Source of the DNA: Cedecea sp000277545
GTDB lineage: Bacteria; Pseudomonadota; Gammaproteobacteria; Enterobacterales; Enterobacteriaceae
Direction: 5' to 3' (one strand)
NCBI GenBank assembly: GCA_050847315.1
Contig: CP193791.1
Length of the DNA stretch: 64,000 nt
The notes below the pieces were generated by a model, which did not search any database, was not told the origin of the DNA, and saw only the letters and a list, made by a program, of their open reading frames with translations. Each line of letters starts with the position of its first letter. Within the stretch, counting starts at the first letter, position 1. This document shows, piece by piece, positions 34,892 to 43,649 of this stretch. Both the position numbers and the translations under genes were made by a program.

Positions 34892-36121
34892 ATGTCTTCG
34901 TCGCTCAGCGAGCAGCTCACCCGGCGCTTCTTTCGTTATCTGGCGGTGACCAGCCAAAGCGATCCGCGCGTCAGCAGCCTGCCCAGTACCCCAGGACAAC
35001 ACGAAATGGCCCGCCTGCTCGCGGAAGAACTGCGCACGCTGGGCCTTGAAAATATTGTGATTGATGAGCACGCCACGGTAACCGCCGTGAAGAAAGGCAA
35101 CGTCGCTGGCGCACCGCGTGTGGGGTTTATTACGCACATTGATACCGTTGACGTTGGCCTTTCCCCGGATATTCATCCACAGATCCTGCGCTTCACCGGC
35201 GAAGATTTATGCCTGAACGCCAAAGAGAACATCTGGCTGCGCACGGCGGAGCACCCGGAAATCAACGCCTATCCTGGCGAAGAGATTATCTTCAGCGACG
35301 GCACCAGCGTGCTGGGCGCGGACAACAAAGCCGCCGTCACGGTGGTGATGACGCTGCTGGAAAACCTGACGCCAGAGCACCGGCACGGTGACATCGTGGT
35401 GGCCTTCGTCCCGGATGAAGAAATTGGCCTTTGTGGCGCCAAAGCGCTGGATTTGGCACGTTTTGACGTGGACTTCGCGTGGACCATTGACTGCTGCGAG
35501 CTGGGCGAAGTGGTGTATGAAAACTTCAACGCCGCCCACGCGGAGCTGAAATTCACCGGCGTGACCAGCCATCCGATGTCCTCCAAAGGCGTACTGGTTA
35601 ACCCGCTGCTGATGGCGATGGACTACATTAGCCATTTTGACCGCCAACAAACGCCTGAACACACCGAAGGGCGCGAAGGCTATGTCTGGTTTAACGGGAT
35701 GCAGGCTTCACAAAGCGAAGCGCTGCTGAAGGCCAATATTCGCGACTTCGATTTGGCCAACTTTGAACGCCGCAAACAGCAAATTGGCGAAGTGGCGCAG
35801 AAGATTGCCGCGCAGTACCCGACTGCACGCGTGGAGTTCAGCCTCAGCGATACCTACAGCAACATCAGTAACGCCATTACCGATGACCGCCGGGCCATTG
35901 ATTTGATTTTTGCCGCTCTGGATGAGCTGGGGATTGAGCCGAAGGTGATCCCCATGCGCGGCGGCACGGATGGCGCGGCGCTGTCGGCTAAAGGTTTGCT
36001 GACGCCGAACTTCTTTACCGGCGCGCACAATTTCCATTCTCGCTTTGAGTTTTTACCGCTACGGGCGTTTGAGGCGTCTTACAATGTGGCGCTGAAGCTT
36101 TGCCTGCTGGCGGCGAAGTAG
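34892..36121 (+). CDS. Peptidase T (tripeptidase), PepT family
   Basis: 409 residues, M20B metallopeptidase. VGFITHIDTVD (metal His and Asp, about 76-86), SVLGADNKAAVT (about 136-147), VPDEEIGLCGA (catalytic Glu pair, about 172-182), EVVYENFNAAHAELKFTGVTSHP and FFTGAHNFHSRFEF near the C-terminus. Removes N-terminal residues from tripeptides in the cytosol. AAGGAAACACT precedes the ATG. E. coli pepT lies elsewhere (near potA), so this may be an extra copy; I leave the symbol open. Confidence 0.9.
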   Translation: MSSSLSEQLTRRFFRYLAVTSQSDPRVSSLPSTPGQHEMARLLAEELRTLGLENIVIDEHATVTAVKKGNVAGAPRVGFITHIDTVDVGLSPDIHPQILRFTGEDLCLNAKENIWLRTAEHPEINAYPGEEIIFSDGTSVLGADNKAAVTVVMTLLENLTPEHRHGDIVVAFVPDEEIGLCGAKALDLARFDVDFAWTIDCCELGEVVYENFNAAHAELKFTGVTSHPMSSKGVLVNPLLMAMDYISHFDRQQTPEHTEGREGYVWFNGMQASQSEALLKANIRDFDLANFERRKQQIGEVAQKIAAQYPTARVEFSLSDTYSNISNAITDDRRAIDLIFAALDELGIEPKVIPMRGGTDGAALSAKGLLTPNFFTGAHNFHSRFEFLPLRAFEASYNVALKLCLLAAK

Positions 36122-36125
36122 TTTT

Positions 36126-36282
36126 CCCCTCACCCTAATCCTCTCCCCTAAGGGAGAGGGTATCAGGACAGAAATCCCACTTAGCTTCACTCCCGCGATT
36201 TGCGGTGAAAGAAACAGCACAATTTTCTTGTATAGCTCTGATTTACCGCTCTCCTTTTCAGGGAGAGCGCCGGGGTGAGGGT
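36126..36282. repeat. Palindromic intergenic repeat (about 157 bp)
   Basis: Ends are CCCTCACCC (36127-36135) and GGGTGAGGG (36273-36281), with further complementary CTCTCCC/GGGAGAG blocks inside each end, the left end also forming its own hairpin CTCTCCCCTAAGGGAGAG. It lies between pepT and tehB and is non-coding. The sequence type resembles the dispersed CCCTCACCCTAA-type enterobacterial intergenic repeats, a MITE/REP-like class. Confidence 0.7.
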
Positions 36283-36294
36283 TAATTTTTACAT

Positions 36295-36888
36295 TTAGTT
36301 CTTACGCGCCAGCATCGTGGCAAAACGCAGCTTGATGCGGTTGCCGTGCTCATCAGTCTTGTGCAACTGCCCCACATCTTCGTTGTATTTAATCAGTTCC
36401 CAACCTTCATAGTAGTTCCGCAGTTCACCCTCTTTAAAGGCAAACGGGAAACCGACCGTGCACGGAAAATCCTCGGTATCCATGGCCGCCACAATCAGGT
36501 TGTAGCCGCCGGGTTTGGTGCAGCGCTGCATATTGGCGATAAGTCCTGGGATCGTGCTGCGCTCGAGGAACATCATCACCACGGTGGAGAGAATAAAATC
36601 GTACTCGCCGTCAAAGCTCAGTTGGTTCAGGTCAACCTCAGCGGTGACAATATTTTTCAGCCCTTCCGTCTCGATAATCTGATTCAGCCTGGCGATGCTC
36701 ATCGGGTTTTTATCCCAGGCGGTAACGTCGAACCCTTTCTGGTTCAGGTACAGGCTGTTGCGCCCGCCGCCGCAGCCAAGATCCAGCGTTTTACCGGGGG
36801 CAACGTACTTCACGGCGTTCAGCACGTCAGAATGTGTGGCAGTTAAGCCGTATTTTTCGCTGTAGTAGCTTTCAGACTTCTCGGTCAT
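36295..36888 (-). CDS. tehB: TehB SAM-dependent tellurite methyltransferase
   Basis: 197 residues, same as E. coli TehB. SAM site LDLGCGGGRNSLYLNQKGFDVTAWDKNP (about 36-63). Methylates tellurite and selenium compounds; gives tellurite resistance with TehA when overexpressed. Starts with a 4-bp overlap on tehA. Confidence 0.95.
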   Translation of the reverse strand: MTEKSESYYSEKYGLTATHSDVLNAVKYVAPGKTLDLGCGGGRNSLYLNQKGFDVTAWDKNPMSIARLNQIIETEGLKNIVTAEVDLNQLSFDGEYDFILSTVVMMFLERSTIPGLIANMQRCTKPGGYNLIVAAMDTEDFPCTVGFPFAFKEGELRNYYEGWELIKYNEDVGQLHKTDEHGNRIKLRFATMLARKN

Positions 36889-37877
36889 GACAGATCCTTA
36901 TTTTCAGGCCGCGCGGTGCGCAAAATCAATTTCCCCTGCATCAGCAGGATAAAAGTACGTGCCAGCAGCAGGCCGATAATCACATTAGTAAAAATAAACA
37001 GCGGCACGGCAATGACGTGAAACAGCCCGTCCCCGCTGCCTGCGCTCAGATGGAGCGCCGTGGTTGCCAGCGCAGAAATACCGAATGAGAAACTCCAGAA
37101 GGAGGCATTGAACGGCTGCGCCAGGTACCAGGGCATTAAGCGCAGCATGAAGAGCAATTGCAGCAGGCCGTAACCAAACAGCATTTTGGCAAAGAAATCC
37201 GTCACGCCGCCGTTCACGGCAAGGTAAGCGCTGCAGGCCACCAGCGCAGGGGCAAGCTGAATGCCCAGCGAGGTGCGTACCGGCGTGGGCAGTTCCCCGG
37301 CGCTGCGCATACGGTGCAAAATCGCCGGTTCCAGGCTGAGCCAGGAAAAAACACCGGCCCCAAGGAACAAGATCCCCAGGTCGTGATAACCCAACGCGCC
37401 GCAGGCCATCGCGCTGATAAAATTATTGGCGACGGTGGGCAAATACAGCCCCGGCGTCGTGGCATCCTGCGGGTGCGTACCTCGCCATAATCCGGCGGAC
37501 TGCCAGGCGGCATAACAAAGCTGCACCACGGCGCCAAAGCCAAACATCACTGCAGCGAGCGGGCGCAGATAAGGGGCTACGCCGATGGCCACCAGCATGG
37601 TTGTCGCCGGGAACAGACTCACGAAGCTGCTCATTAAAGGGTGATAAATCTCTGCAATCACGCTGTGCGGGTAGCGCACCAGCCGCGTCAGGAACGCTAA
37701 CGCCAGCAGCAGCCAGATGCCGGCGGCAAGCGCCACAAGAACCTCACCAACAACCGACGGCACCGGCCAAATCGTGGCGGCATAGCGCCAGGCAAACCCC
37801 ATGCCGATGGTGCCCAGCACCATGCCAAAGTAGCCTGCGGGGAGATTGATAAAGCTACCGGGGATTGGTTTATTCAT
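36885..37877 (-). CDS. tehA: TehA, SLAC1-like anion channel
   Basis: 330 residues with ten membrane helices, TDT/SLAC1 fold: LPAGYFGMVLGTIGMGFAWRYA at the start, SLFPATTMLVAIGVAP, NNFISAMACGALGYHD, FNASFWSFSFGISALATTALHL (with the gate-lining Phe of the family). First gene of tehAB. A near-consensus NsrR site lies 15 bp upstream of the start. No strong ribosome site precedes the ATG. Confidence 0.94.
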   Translation of the reverse strand: MNKPIPGSFINLPAGYFGMVLGTIGMGFAWRYAATIWPVPSVVGEVLVALAAGIWLLLALAFLTRLVRYPHSVIAEIYHPLMSSFVSLFPATTMLVAIGVAPYLRPLAAVMFGFGAVVQLCYAAWQSAGLWRGTHPQDATTPGLYLPTVANNFISAMACGALGYHDLGILFLGAGVFSWLSLEPAILHRMRSAGELPTPVRTSLGIQLAPALVACSAYLAVNGGVTDFFAKMLFGYGLLQLLFMLRLMPWYLAQPFNASFWSFSFGISALATTALHLSAGSGDGLFHVIAVPLFIFTNVIIGLLLARTFILLMQGKLILRTARPENKDLS

Positions 37878-37891
37878 TTTGTTTATTTTTT

Positions 37892-37914
37892 AAAATGTAT
37901 TTTAAATGCATTTT
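37892..37914. promoter_or_regulatory. NsrR operator upstream of tehA
   Basis: AAAATGTATTT-T-AAATGCATTTT matches the enterobacterial NsrR consensus AANATGCATTT-N1-AAATGCATNTT with one mismatch (T for C in the left half). It lies between the divergent tehA and ydcK. NsrR is the nitric-oxide-sensing Fe-S repressor; tehB was among the members of the predicted enterobacterial NsrR regulon (from memory). Confidence 0.8.
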
Positions 37915-37990
37915 ATGCGATTACGCCGCCAAACGCTACGCCGGTGAATTACCTGCTACGTTTATCAGCAGTGCACAGCGAGAAATCACC

Positions 37991-38917
37991 ATGAAAAAAT
38001 ACCGGATCACCGATGTTTCGCGGCTTCATGATTATCAGCATGATGGCGAACAGCGGCAAGTTCGACTCTGGCAAATTGAGGCGCTTCGCGCTTTTGGCAA
38101 CGTCGTGGCCGGGCAAGGCGGCGGCTGGATTGAGGAAGAAGCGAACCTGAGCCACGAGGGAACCTGCTGGCTTGAGCCTGACGCCCTGATCTGGAACGGT
38201 GCGACGGTTGAAGATGACGCAAAAATCCTCGGCGAGTCTGAAATTTGCCATCACGCAAAAGTGGGCGGCAAGGTGCTGGTCGAGGATTCCCGCATCAGCG
38301 GCGAATGCTTTATCTCGGGCTCGGCCCGCGTGTTGCAGCAGAGCCAGGTGATTGCCGTGCTGGGGCTGACCGAAGATACAGAAATGCGGCTGCAAATCTA
38401 CGGGAACGCCACGGTGCTGGCCTCACGCATCGTCCATCAGGCACAAATCTACGGCCACGCGCGCGTGAACAACGCCTTTGTCGAACACCGCTCAGCCATT
38501 TTTGATAACGCCGTTATTGAAGGCAATGCAGAGAACAATGTCTGGGTTTGTGATTGCGCGCAGGTGTCCGGTAACGCACGTATTATTGCCGGCAGCGGCG
38601 ACAGCCAGATCCCGACCATCCGCTACTCATCTAAAGTCTACGGCAACGCCCTTATTGAAGGAGATTGCGTGCTCAGGCACCGCGTCCAGGTTTACGGTAA
38701 TGCGGCGCTTATCGGCGGCCCGGTTCTGCTGGACAACAATGTACAGGTGTATGGCGAGGCGAAAGTGATGGGTAACGTGCTCATCGAAAACAACGTGCAG
38801 ATTTATGATGAGGCGGCGGTGGAAGGCTTTGGCGGCGAACTGATTCATCTTCGCGGCATGAAGGATATTAACGGCGCACAGCGAATTACCCGCACGCCGT
38901 TTCATGGCATTTTTTAA
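37991..38917 (+). CDS. ydcK: YdcK, left-handed beta-helix hexapeptide-repeat protein
   Basis: 308 residues from ATG 37991 (MKKYRITDVSRLHDY); the frame is open back to 37865 but that start would run through the tehA promoter. From about residue 70 it is made of hexapeptide-type repeats (AKILGESEICHHAKVGGKVLVEDSRISG, VYGNALIEGDCVLRHRVQVYGNAALIGG), the beta-helix of trimeric acyltransferases. Matches E. coli YdcK (326 residues), function unknown. Tail-to-tail overlap of 4 bp with rimL. Confidence 0.92.
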   Translation: MKKYRITDVSRLHDYQHDGEQRQVRLWQIEALRAFGNVVAGQGGGWIEEEANLSHEGTCWLEPDALIWNGATVEDDAKILGESEICHHAKVGGKVLVEDSRISGECFISGSARVLQQSQVIAVLGLTEDTEMRLQIYGNATVLASRIVHQAQIYGHARVNNAFVEHRSAIFDNAVIEGNAENNVWVCDCAQVSGNARIIAGSGDSQIPTIRYSSKVYGNALIEGDCVLRHRVQVYGNAALIGGPVLLDNNVQVYGEAKVMGNVLIENNVQIYDEAAVEGFGGELIHLRGMKDINGAQRITRTPFHGIF

Positions 38918-39468
38918 TCAGCAATGCGCCCGTAAATATTCTGATCGTGGAACTCGTCGTTCAGAAACTCGGCTTGCCTCAGGCAACCTTCAAGGGCAAA
39001 GCCGTTGCGTTGGGCCACCCGGTTGCTGGCCTGGTTAGTGACGATGCATTTGATGACAAACCGGCGCACCGTCCCTTCCCCCGCGTACTTGCCGATCGCG
39101 GCCTCAATCACGGCGGAAATGATCCCCTTGCCCTGCCGATCCTCGCTTAGCCAGTAGCCGATGTAGGCCGTTTTGTCGGTCGGGACTATCTGGTTAAAGG
39201 AAAAGACGCCCGCCAGCTCGCCGCGATAGAGGATCATAAACATCTTCGCGTAGCCTTTATGGTGGAGAACATAATTCCCCTGCAGCGTTTTGCGGGTGTC
39301 GTCCTCGGAAACAACATACTGCGGCCAGTTCATCGCCTTTTGCAGCCAGCTTTTATTGCGCTGCACCAGGGCAAAAACGTCCTTCACGAACCGCTCGTTC
39401 ACCGAATGCAGTTCGATATCATCATTAACCGCAATCACTTCATCCTGCCAGGCCTGCTGTTGTTCCAC
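38914..39468 (-). CDS. rimL: RimL, ribosomal protein L7/L12 N-acetyltransferase
   Basis: 184 residues, GNAT fold. AYIGYWLSEDRQGKGIISAVIEAAI holds the acetyl-CoA loop (QGKG), then RFVIKCIVTNQASNRVAQRNGFALEGCLRQAEFLND, closely matching E. coli RimL. It acetylates the N-terminal serine of L12 to give L7. Confidence 0.93.
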   Translation of the reverse strand: MEQQQAWQDEVIAVNDDIELHSVNERFVKDVFALVQRNKSWLQKAMNWPQYVVSEDDTRKTLQGNYVLHHKGYAKMFMILYRGELAGVFSFNQIVPTDKTAYIGYWLSEDRQGKGIISAVIEAAIGKYAGEGTVRRFVIKCIVTNQASNRVAQRNGFALEGCLRQAEFLNDEFHDQNIYGRIAD

Positions 39469-39629
39469 TCGTGACTCCTGCTTTTGTTAGAAGGTGACAG
39501 TTATCTTATGTCACTTTTTTGTGGCAACGCACGAGATTTAAAACACCGCCAAAAGTGAATACATAGAAATTCGTTATGAAAGAGTATTTATGCAATAAGA
39601 GGATGAGATGGTGAAACGGGCATAAAAAA

Positions 39630-39656
39630 GCCCCGCGGCTTTTACGCGGCGGGGCT
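39630..39656 (-). terminator. Terminator of opgD
   Basis: AGCCCCGC (39630-39637) and GCGGGGCT (39649-39656) form a stem with an 11-nt loop, followed on the transcribed strand by a run of six T. It begins 6 bp past the opgD stop. Confidence 0.85.
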
Positions 39657-39662
39657 GGATGA

Positions 39663-41318
39663 TTAACGCATTTCGCGGTCGTCAACGTATTTACGTTTAT
39701 CCGGCGGTGGTGGGAAATACTGGTACAGCCAGGTTTCACTGATCGCTTTGCCCTGGCAACGCAGGAACATGCGCATCTCGACCGGGTCGGTGGCGTCGTT
39801 GGTCGGATACCAGTCAAACAGAATGCGGTAGCCGTCAAACGGTTCGACGTAGAGGATCTCAATCTGCTTCGCTTCGCCGTTGGAGAGCGTAATCACCGGC
39901 TCAATCCCCTTCGGCGCGGCGGCTTTCAAATCGCCCCCGATAAAGTCGATAGCAAAGCGGCGGGACCATTTTTCCGGGAAGTGTTCACCCGGCGCCCAGC
40001 CTTCCGGGAAGCTGCCCATCCCGGTGCGGGTGGCGTAAACGCGGGCCAGATCCGTCGTCACCGGCGGCAAACCGCTCCAGTAGAGGCGATATTTGAACTC
40101 GAATTCGTCCCCGGCTTTGACCGGTTTTTCCGGCTGCCAGAAGCAGACAATATTGTCGAGCGTTTCGCCGGTGGTCGGGATTTCCATCAGGCCAACGGTG
40201 CCTTTGCCCCACTTGTTACGCGGCTCTACCCACAGGCTTGGACGCTTGTTGTACCAGCCCATGATGTCCTGGTAGCTGGCAAAGTCGTGATCCAGCTGCA
40301 GCAGGCCAAAGCCTTTCGGGTTCTCGTCCATAAAGGCGTTGAACTGAAGTTTCTGCGGGTTATTCAGCGGGCGGCAAATCCACTCGCCGTTACCGCGCCA
40401 CATGGCCAGGCGGTCGGAGTCATGAATTTGCGGGTGAATGGTGTCGCAGGTCCGGCGTTCGTTGGTGCCGCAGGCAAACATGCTGGTCATCGGCGCGATA
40501 CCCAGCTGCTTGACGTCTTTCCGGGCATAAAGGTGATTGTCCACCTCCATCACCACGCGCTCGGCTTCACAGCTGATAATAAATTTGTACGCGCCGGTCA
40601 CGCTTGGGCTGTCGAGTAAGGCATAGACCACAAAAGTCGTGTCGGTGGCTTTCGGCGTTTCAAACCAGAACGAGGTGAAGTCCGGGAACTCTTCCGGCGT
40701 GTCGGTGAAGGTGTCCACCGCGAGGCCACGGGCGGACAGCCCATACTGGTACGTGCTGTCTACGGCACGGAAATAGCTCGCGCCGAGGAAGGAGACGACG
40801 TCACGGCGCGCCAGCTCCGGTGCCTTGAAGACTTTCAGGCCGGCAAAGCCGAGATCCGTCTGGCCTTCGAGCTGCCTGGTGTCTACGCCAGCATTGTTGT
40901 AGTTAAACAATTCCGGGCGGAAGTGGATTTCGCGCGCCTGATGGGTGGCGGAATCCAGCGAGAACATTCTGACGCGGCGGCGGAATCCCATGCCGACGTG
41001 GAAGAACTGCACGTCAAGCTGGCGGTTTTCGATGTTGTTCCAAAGCGAATGATCGGCGTCGTACTGAATGGCGTTATAAGCCTGAGGCGTCAGGTTAGCC
41101 AGGGTGTTGGGCAGCGCGCGCGGTGCCCCGCCCCATGGTTTTTTCGACAGGTCGTGCGCCATGCCCTGAAGCACCGCAAAATCGAAGGCGGTGGAGTGCC
41201 CGTCAGCGATGCCTGATTCGGCAGCAAAGGCGCTTCGGGAGAATAGCGTGGCAAGGGTTGGCGTGCCGCAGGCAGCGGCGAGAGCCATAGAGGCCTGGAT
41301 AAAACGTCTGCGATTCAT
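39663..41318 (-). CDS. opgD: OpgD (MdoD), periplasmic glucan biosynthesis protein
   Basis: 551 residues. Twin-arginine signal NRRRFIQASMALAAA with cleavage near FSRSAFA-AES, so Tat export. The rest is the OpgG/OpgD family: FDFAVLQGMAHDLSKKPW, IQYDADHSLWNN, ENPKGFGLLQLDHDFASYQDIMGWYNKRPSLWVEP, EFEFKYRLYW. It shapes the backbone of osmoregulated periplasmic glucans. In E. coli the next gene is ydcJ; here four genes intervene. Confidence 0.95.
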   Translation of the reverse strand: MNRRRFIQASMALAAACGTPTLATLFSRSAFAAESGIADGHSTAFDFAVLQGMAHDLSKKPWGGAPRALPNTLANLTPQAYNAIQYDADHSLWNNIENRQLDVQFFHVGMGFRRRVRMFSLDSATHQAREIHFRPELFNYNNAGVDTRQLEGQTDLGFAGLKVFKAPELARRDVVSFLGASYFRAVDSTYQYGLSARGLAVDTFTDTPEEFPDFTSFWFETPKATDTTFVVYALLDSPSVTGAYKFIISCEAERVVMEVDNHLYARKDVKQLGIAPMTSMFACGTNERRTCDTIHPQIHDSDRLAMWRGNGEWICRPLNNPQKLQFNAFMDENPKGFGLLQLDHDFASYQDIMGWYNKRPSLWVEPRNKWGKGTVGLMEIPTTGETLDNIVCFWQPEKPVKAGDEFEFKYRLYWSGLPPVTTDLARVYATRTGMGSFPEGWAPGEHFPEKWSRRFAIDFIGGDLKAAAPKGIEPVITLSNGEAKQIEILYVEPFDGYRILFDWYPTNDATDPVEMRMFLRCQGKAISETWLYQYFPPPPDKRKYVDDREMR

Positions 41319-41534
41319 GCCTGAGAAATCGTCCTTATGTGTCGATGTGTTTTGTTCCTCCCGACGGGAAGAACAGCGGCAAGAGACTGCTACCTGTACG
41401 ACCGCACACTCTAGACAAAATTCACAGTGAATCCAATGGGCGGAGAAGGCGTTTGGGGGAGGAACGAAAGTTTTTTTTCAGGAAACCAGATATCACCGAA
41501 AAATTCGCCATTGCCTGGCGAAAAAAACGCTAAA

Positions 41535-41562
41535 GGCCCGTCAGCCTGTGTGCCGACGAGCC
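41535..41562 (-). terminator. Probable terminator of the binding-protein gene
   Basis: On the minus strand GGCTCGTCGGC pairs with GCTGACGGGCC (two G-T wobbles, 6-nt loop), followed after TTTAGCG by seven T. It lies 11 bp past the stop of the amino-acid binding protein gene. Confidence 0.6.
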
Positions 41563-41572
41563 CTGGTCAACG

Positions 41573-42349
41573 TTACTTCACGCTGACGTCGATGCCGGGG
41601 AAGAACTTCTGCGCGAGCTTAGTCACGGTGCCGTCGGCTTTCACCTTATCGATGGCCGCATCCAGCTCTTTTTTCGTGACAGTGTCACCTTTACGCAGAC
41701 CAAAGCCAATCCCGCTGCCGAGGATAGTGTCGTCGCTCACCGGCTTGCCGATAAAGCCAAAGCCCTTGCCCTGCGGCGTGCTGAGGAAGCCCGCCTGACC
41801 TGCCGCGGACATCACCAGAGAGGCATCAATACGGCCGTTCAGCAAGTCAGCCCAGGCCATGTTCTGGTCTTTGTAAGACACGACGTTCACGCCCTGCTTT
41901 TCCCAGTGCTCTTTGGCATAGGTTTCCTGAATGGAGCCCTGGAGCACGCCGATGGTTTTGCCTTTCAGCCCTTCCGCCGTGGCTTCAAGGCCGCTGCCTT
42001 CTTTGCCCACCAGCTGAGACGGAATACGGTAGATTGGCTGGGTAAAGTCGATGCTTTTACGACGCTGCTCGGTGATGTTCATTGCCGAGTTGATGGCGTC
42101 AAACTTCTTCGCCACCAGCCCCGGGATCAGCGAATCAAACGACGTTTCAACCCAGGTACATTTCAGGCTGGCCGCCTGGCAAATGGCTTTCCCCAGCTCG
42201 ACGTCAAACCCTTCCAGCTCGCCCGCGCTGTTGCGGCTTTCAAACGGGGGATACTCCGCTTCGAGGCCATAGCGAAGCTCGCCGGCGGCCAGCGCAGAAA
42301 ACGAAGAACACAGCCCGAGCAGCAAACTTAACGCATACATTTTTTTCAT
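41573..42349 (-). CDS. Polar amino-acid binding protein (HisJ/ArgT family), orphan
   Basis: 258 residues from ATG 42349; the ATG one codon earlier is too close to the AGGGG site. Signal peptide ends near SALA-AGE. SBP_bac_3 fold: LRYGLEAEYPPFESRNSAGELEGFDVELGKAICQ, DSLIPGLVAKKFDAINSAMNIT, GVLQGSIQETYA. Two Cys (C51 region QAASLKCTW and AICQ) could form the disulphide seen in lysine/arginine/ornithine and histidine-binding proteins. No permease genes nearby; it would use the HisQMP core. Twelve bases after the YbdL-like aminotransferase gene, so likely one operon. Confidence 0.88.
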   Translation of the reverse strand: MKKMYALSLLLGLCSSFSALAAGELRYGLEAEYPPFESRNSAGELEGFDVELGKAICQAASLKCTWVETSFDSLIPGLVAKKFDAINSAMNITEQRRKSIDFTQPIYRIPSQLVGKEGSGLEATAEGLKGKTIGVLQGSIQETYAKEHWEKQGVNVVSYKDQNMAWADLLNGRIDASLVMSAAGQAGFLSTPQGKGFGFIGKPVSDDTILGSGIGFGLRKGDTVTKKELDAAIDKVKADGTVTKLAQKFFPGIDVSVK

Positions 42350-42361
42350 CATGACCCCTTA

Positions 42362-43531
42362 TCAGCGTGGCTTAACCCGGCACAGCGCTTCAGCGCCCGC
42401 CCGAAGTGTGGCTTCATCTTTGGCAAATGAGAGCCGGATAATTTTATTGTCAGTACCGTCGGTATAAAACGCGGAGAGCGGAATGGTCGCCACGCCGTAA
42501 TCAGTGATTAACCGCTTCACCATCTCGCTGTCGGACTCATCGCTGAAGTGCCCGAAGCGGGCCAGCAGGAAGAATGACCCACCGCTCGGCAGCAGTTCAA
42601 ACGGTGAATCAGCCAGCAAAGACTGCATTAAATCACGCTTGCGCTGATAAAACGCCGCCAGTGAAAGATAAGTTTGCGGATCGCTCATATAGTCGGCGAA
42701 CGCATACTGCATCGGCGTGTCGGCGGAGAACATCAGGAACTGATGCACCTTGCAGATCTCATCCATCAGCGCCGCCGGGGCCAGGCAATACCCGACCCGC
42801 CAGCCCGTGACGTGGAAGGTTTTACCGAACGACGACACAATCACGCTGCGCTCGGCAAGCTGCGGGTGCGTCGCCATGCCGTGGTGCTTTTTGCCGTCAA
42901 AGACGATGTGTTCATACACTTCATCGGACAGGATCACAATGTCGGTGTCGCGAGTTACCGCCGCCAGCATTTCCAGGTCATGGGCGCTAAATACCTGCCC
43001 GCTTGGGTTATGCGGCGTGTTCACGATGATCATCCGCGTACGTGGCGTAATCGCCGTCCGCACTTCGTCCCAGTCAACGGTAAAATCAGGCAGGCTCAGC
43101 TTGAGCGCCACCGGTTTGGCGCCCTGCAGGCGGACAATCGGCGCGTAGCTGTCGAAAGAAGGCTCAAAGTAGATAACTTCATCGCCGGGATGTACCAGAC
43201 CGCCGATCGCAGAATAAAGCCCTTCGCTGGCGCTGGCGGTGACCAGCACCTCCTCTGCGGGGTCATACACGGCCCCGTAAAGGCTGGCCACTTTGTCGGC
43301 AATCAGCTGTTTCAGGGACGCGAGGCCGGTCATTGGGGCGTACTGGTTATGCCCTTCCTGCATAGCTTTGGTGACGCCGGCAATCAGTTTCGGGTCGCAG
43401 GGGAAGTTGGGTGCCCCCTGAGAAAGATTTATCGCCTTGTGCTGCGCGGAAAGCTGGCCGATCACCGTAAAAATCGTGGTTCCGACGTCCGGCAATTTTG
43501 AACGTTGTTGTACCGGGGTTTGTATGGCCAT
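42362..43531 (-). CDS. YbdL-like methionine aminotransferase
   Basis: 389 residues from ATG 43531 (MAIQTPVQQRSKLPDVGTTIF). Class I/II PLP aminotransferase: NTPHNPSGQVF near 172-182, SDEVYEHIVFDG near 203-214, SSFGKTFHVTGWRVGY with the PLP lysine near 236. Sequence is close to E. coli YbdL, which prefers methionine and forms 2-oxo-4-methylthiobutyrate. In E. coli ybdL lies elsewhere, so this may be a second copy or a moved gene. Divergent from a LysR gene. Confidence 0.87.
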   Translation of the reverse strand: MAIQTPVQQRSKLPDVGTTIFTVIGQLSAQHKAINLSQGAPNFPCDPKLIAGVTKAMQEGHNQYAPMTGLASLKQLIADKVASLYGAVYDPAEEVLVTASASEGLYSAIGGLVHPGDEVIYFEPSFDSYAPIVRLQGAKPVALKLSLPDFTVDWDEVRTAITPRTRMIIVNTPHNPSGQVFSAHDLEMLAAVTRDTDIVILSDEVYEHIVFDGKKHHGMATHPQLAERSVIVSSFGKTFHVTGWRVGYCLAPAALMDEICKVHQFLMFSADTPMQYAFADYMSDPQTYLSLAAFYQRKRDLMQSLLADSPFELLPSGGSFFLLARFGHFSDESDSEMVKRLITDYGVATIPLSAFYTDGTDNKIIRLSFAKDEATLRAGAEALCRVKPR

Positions 43532-43589
43532 AGCGGCTCCTGAACGTGATGCGATTTGCATAACTATTCAATATCGCCGCCATTGCCAC

Positions 43590-43607
43590 GACAATCGAAT
43601 TGTTGTC
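43590..43607. promoter_or_regulatory. Palindrome in the aminotransferase/LysR gap
   Basis: GACAAT-CGA-ATTGT-T-GTC: arms ACAAT/ATTGT around CGA, with outer GACAA/TTGTC. It lies mid-way in the 118-bp divergent gap and is a natural candidate for the LysR-type binding site. Confidence 0.45.
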
Positions 43608-43649
43608 ATAATAGCCATGCAAAAAATGCATAGCTCAGCGGAGAGCATC

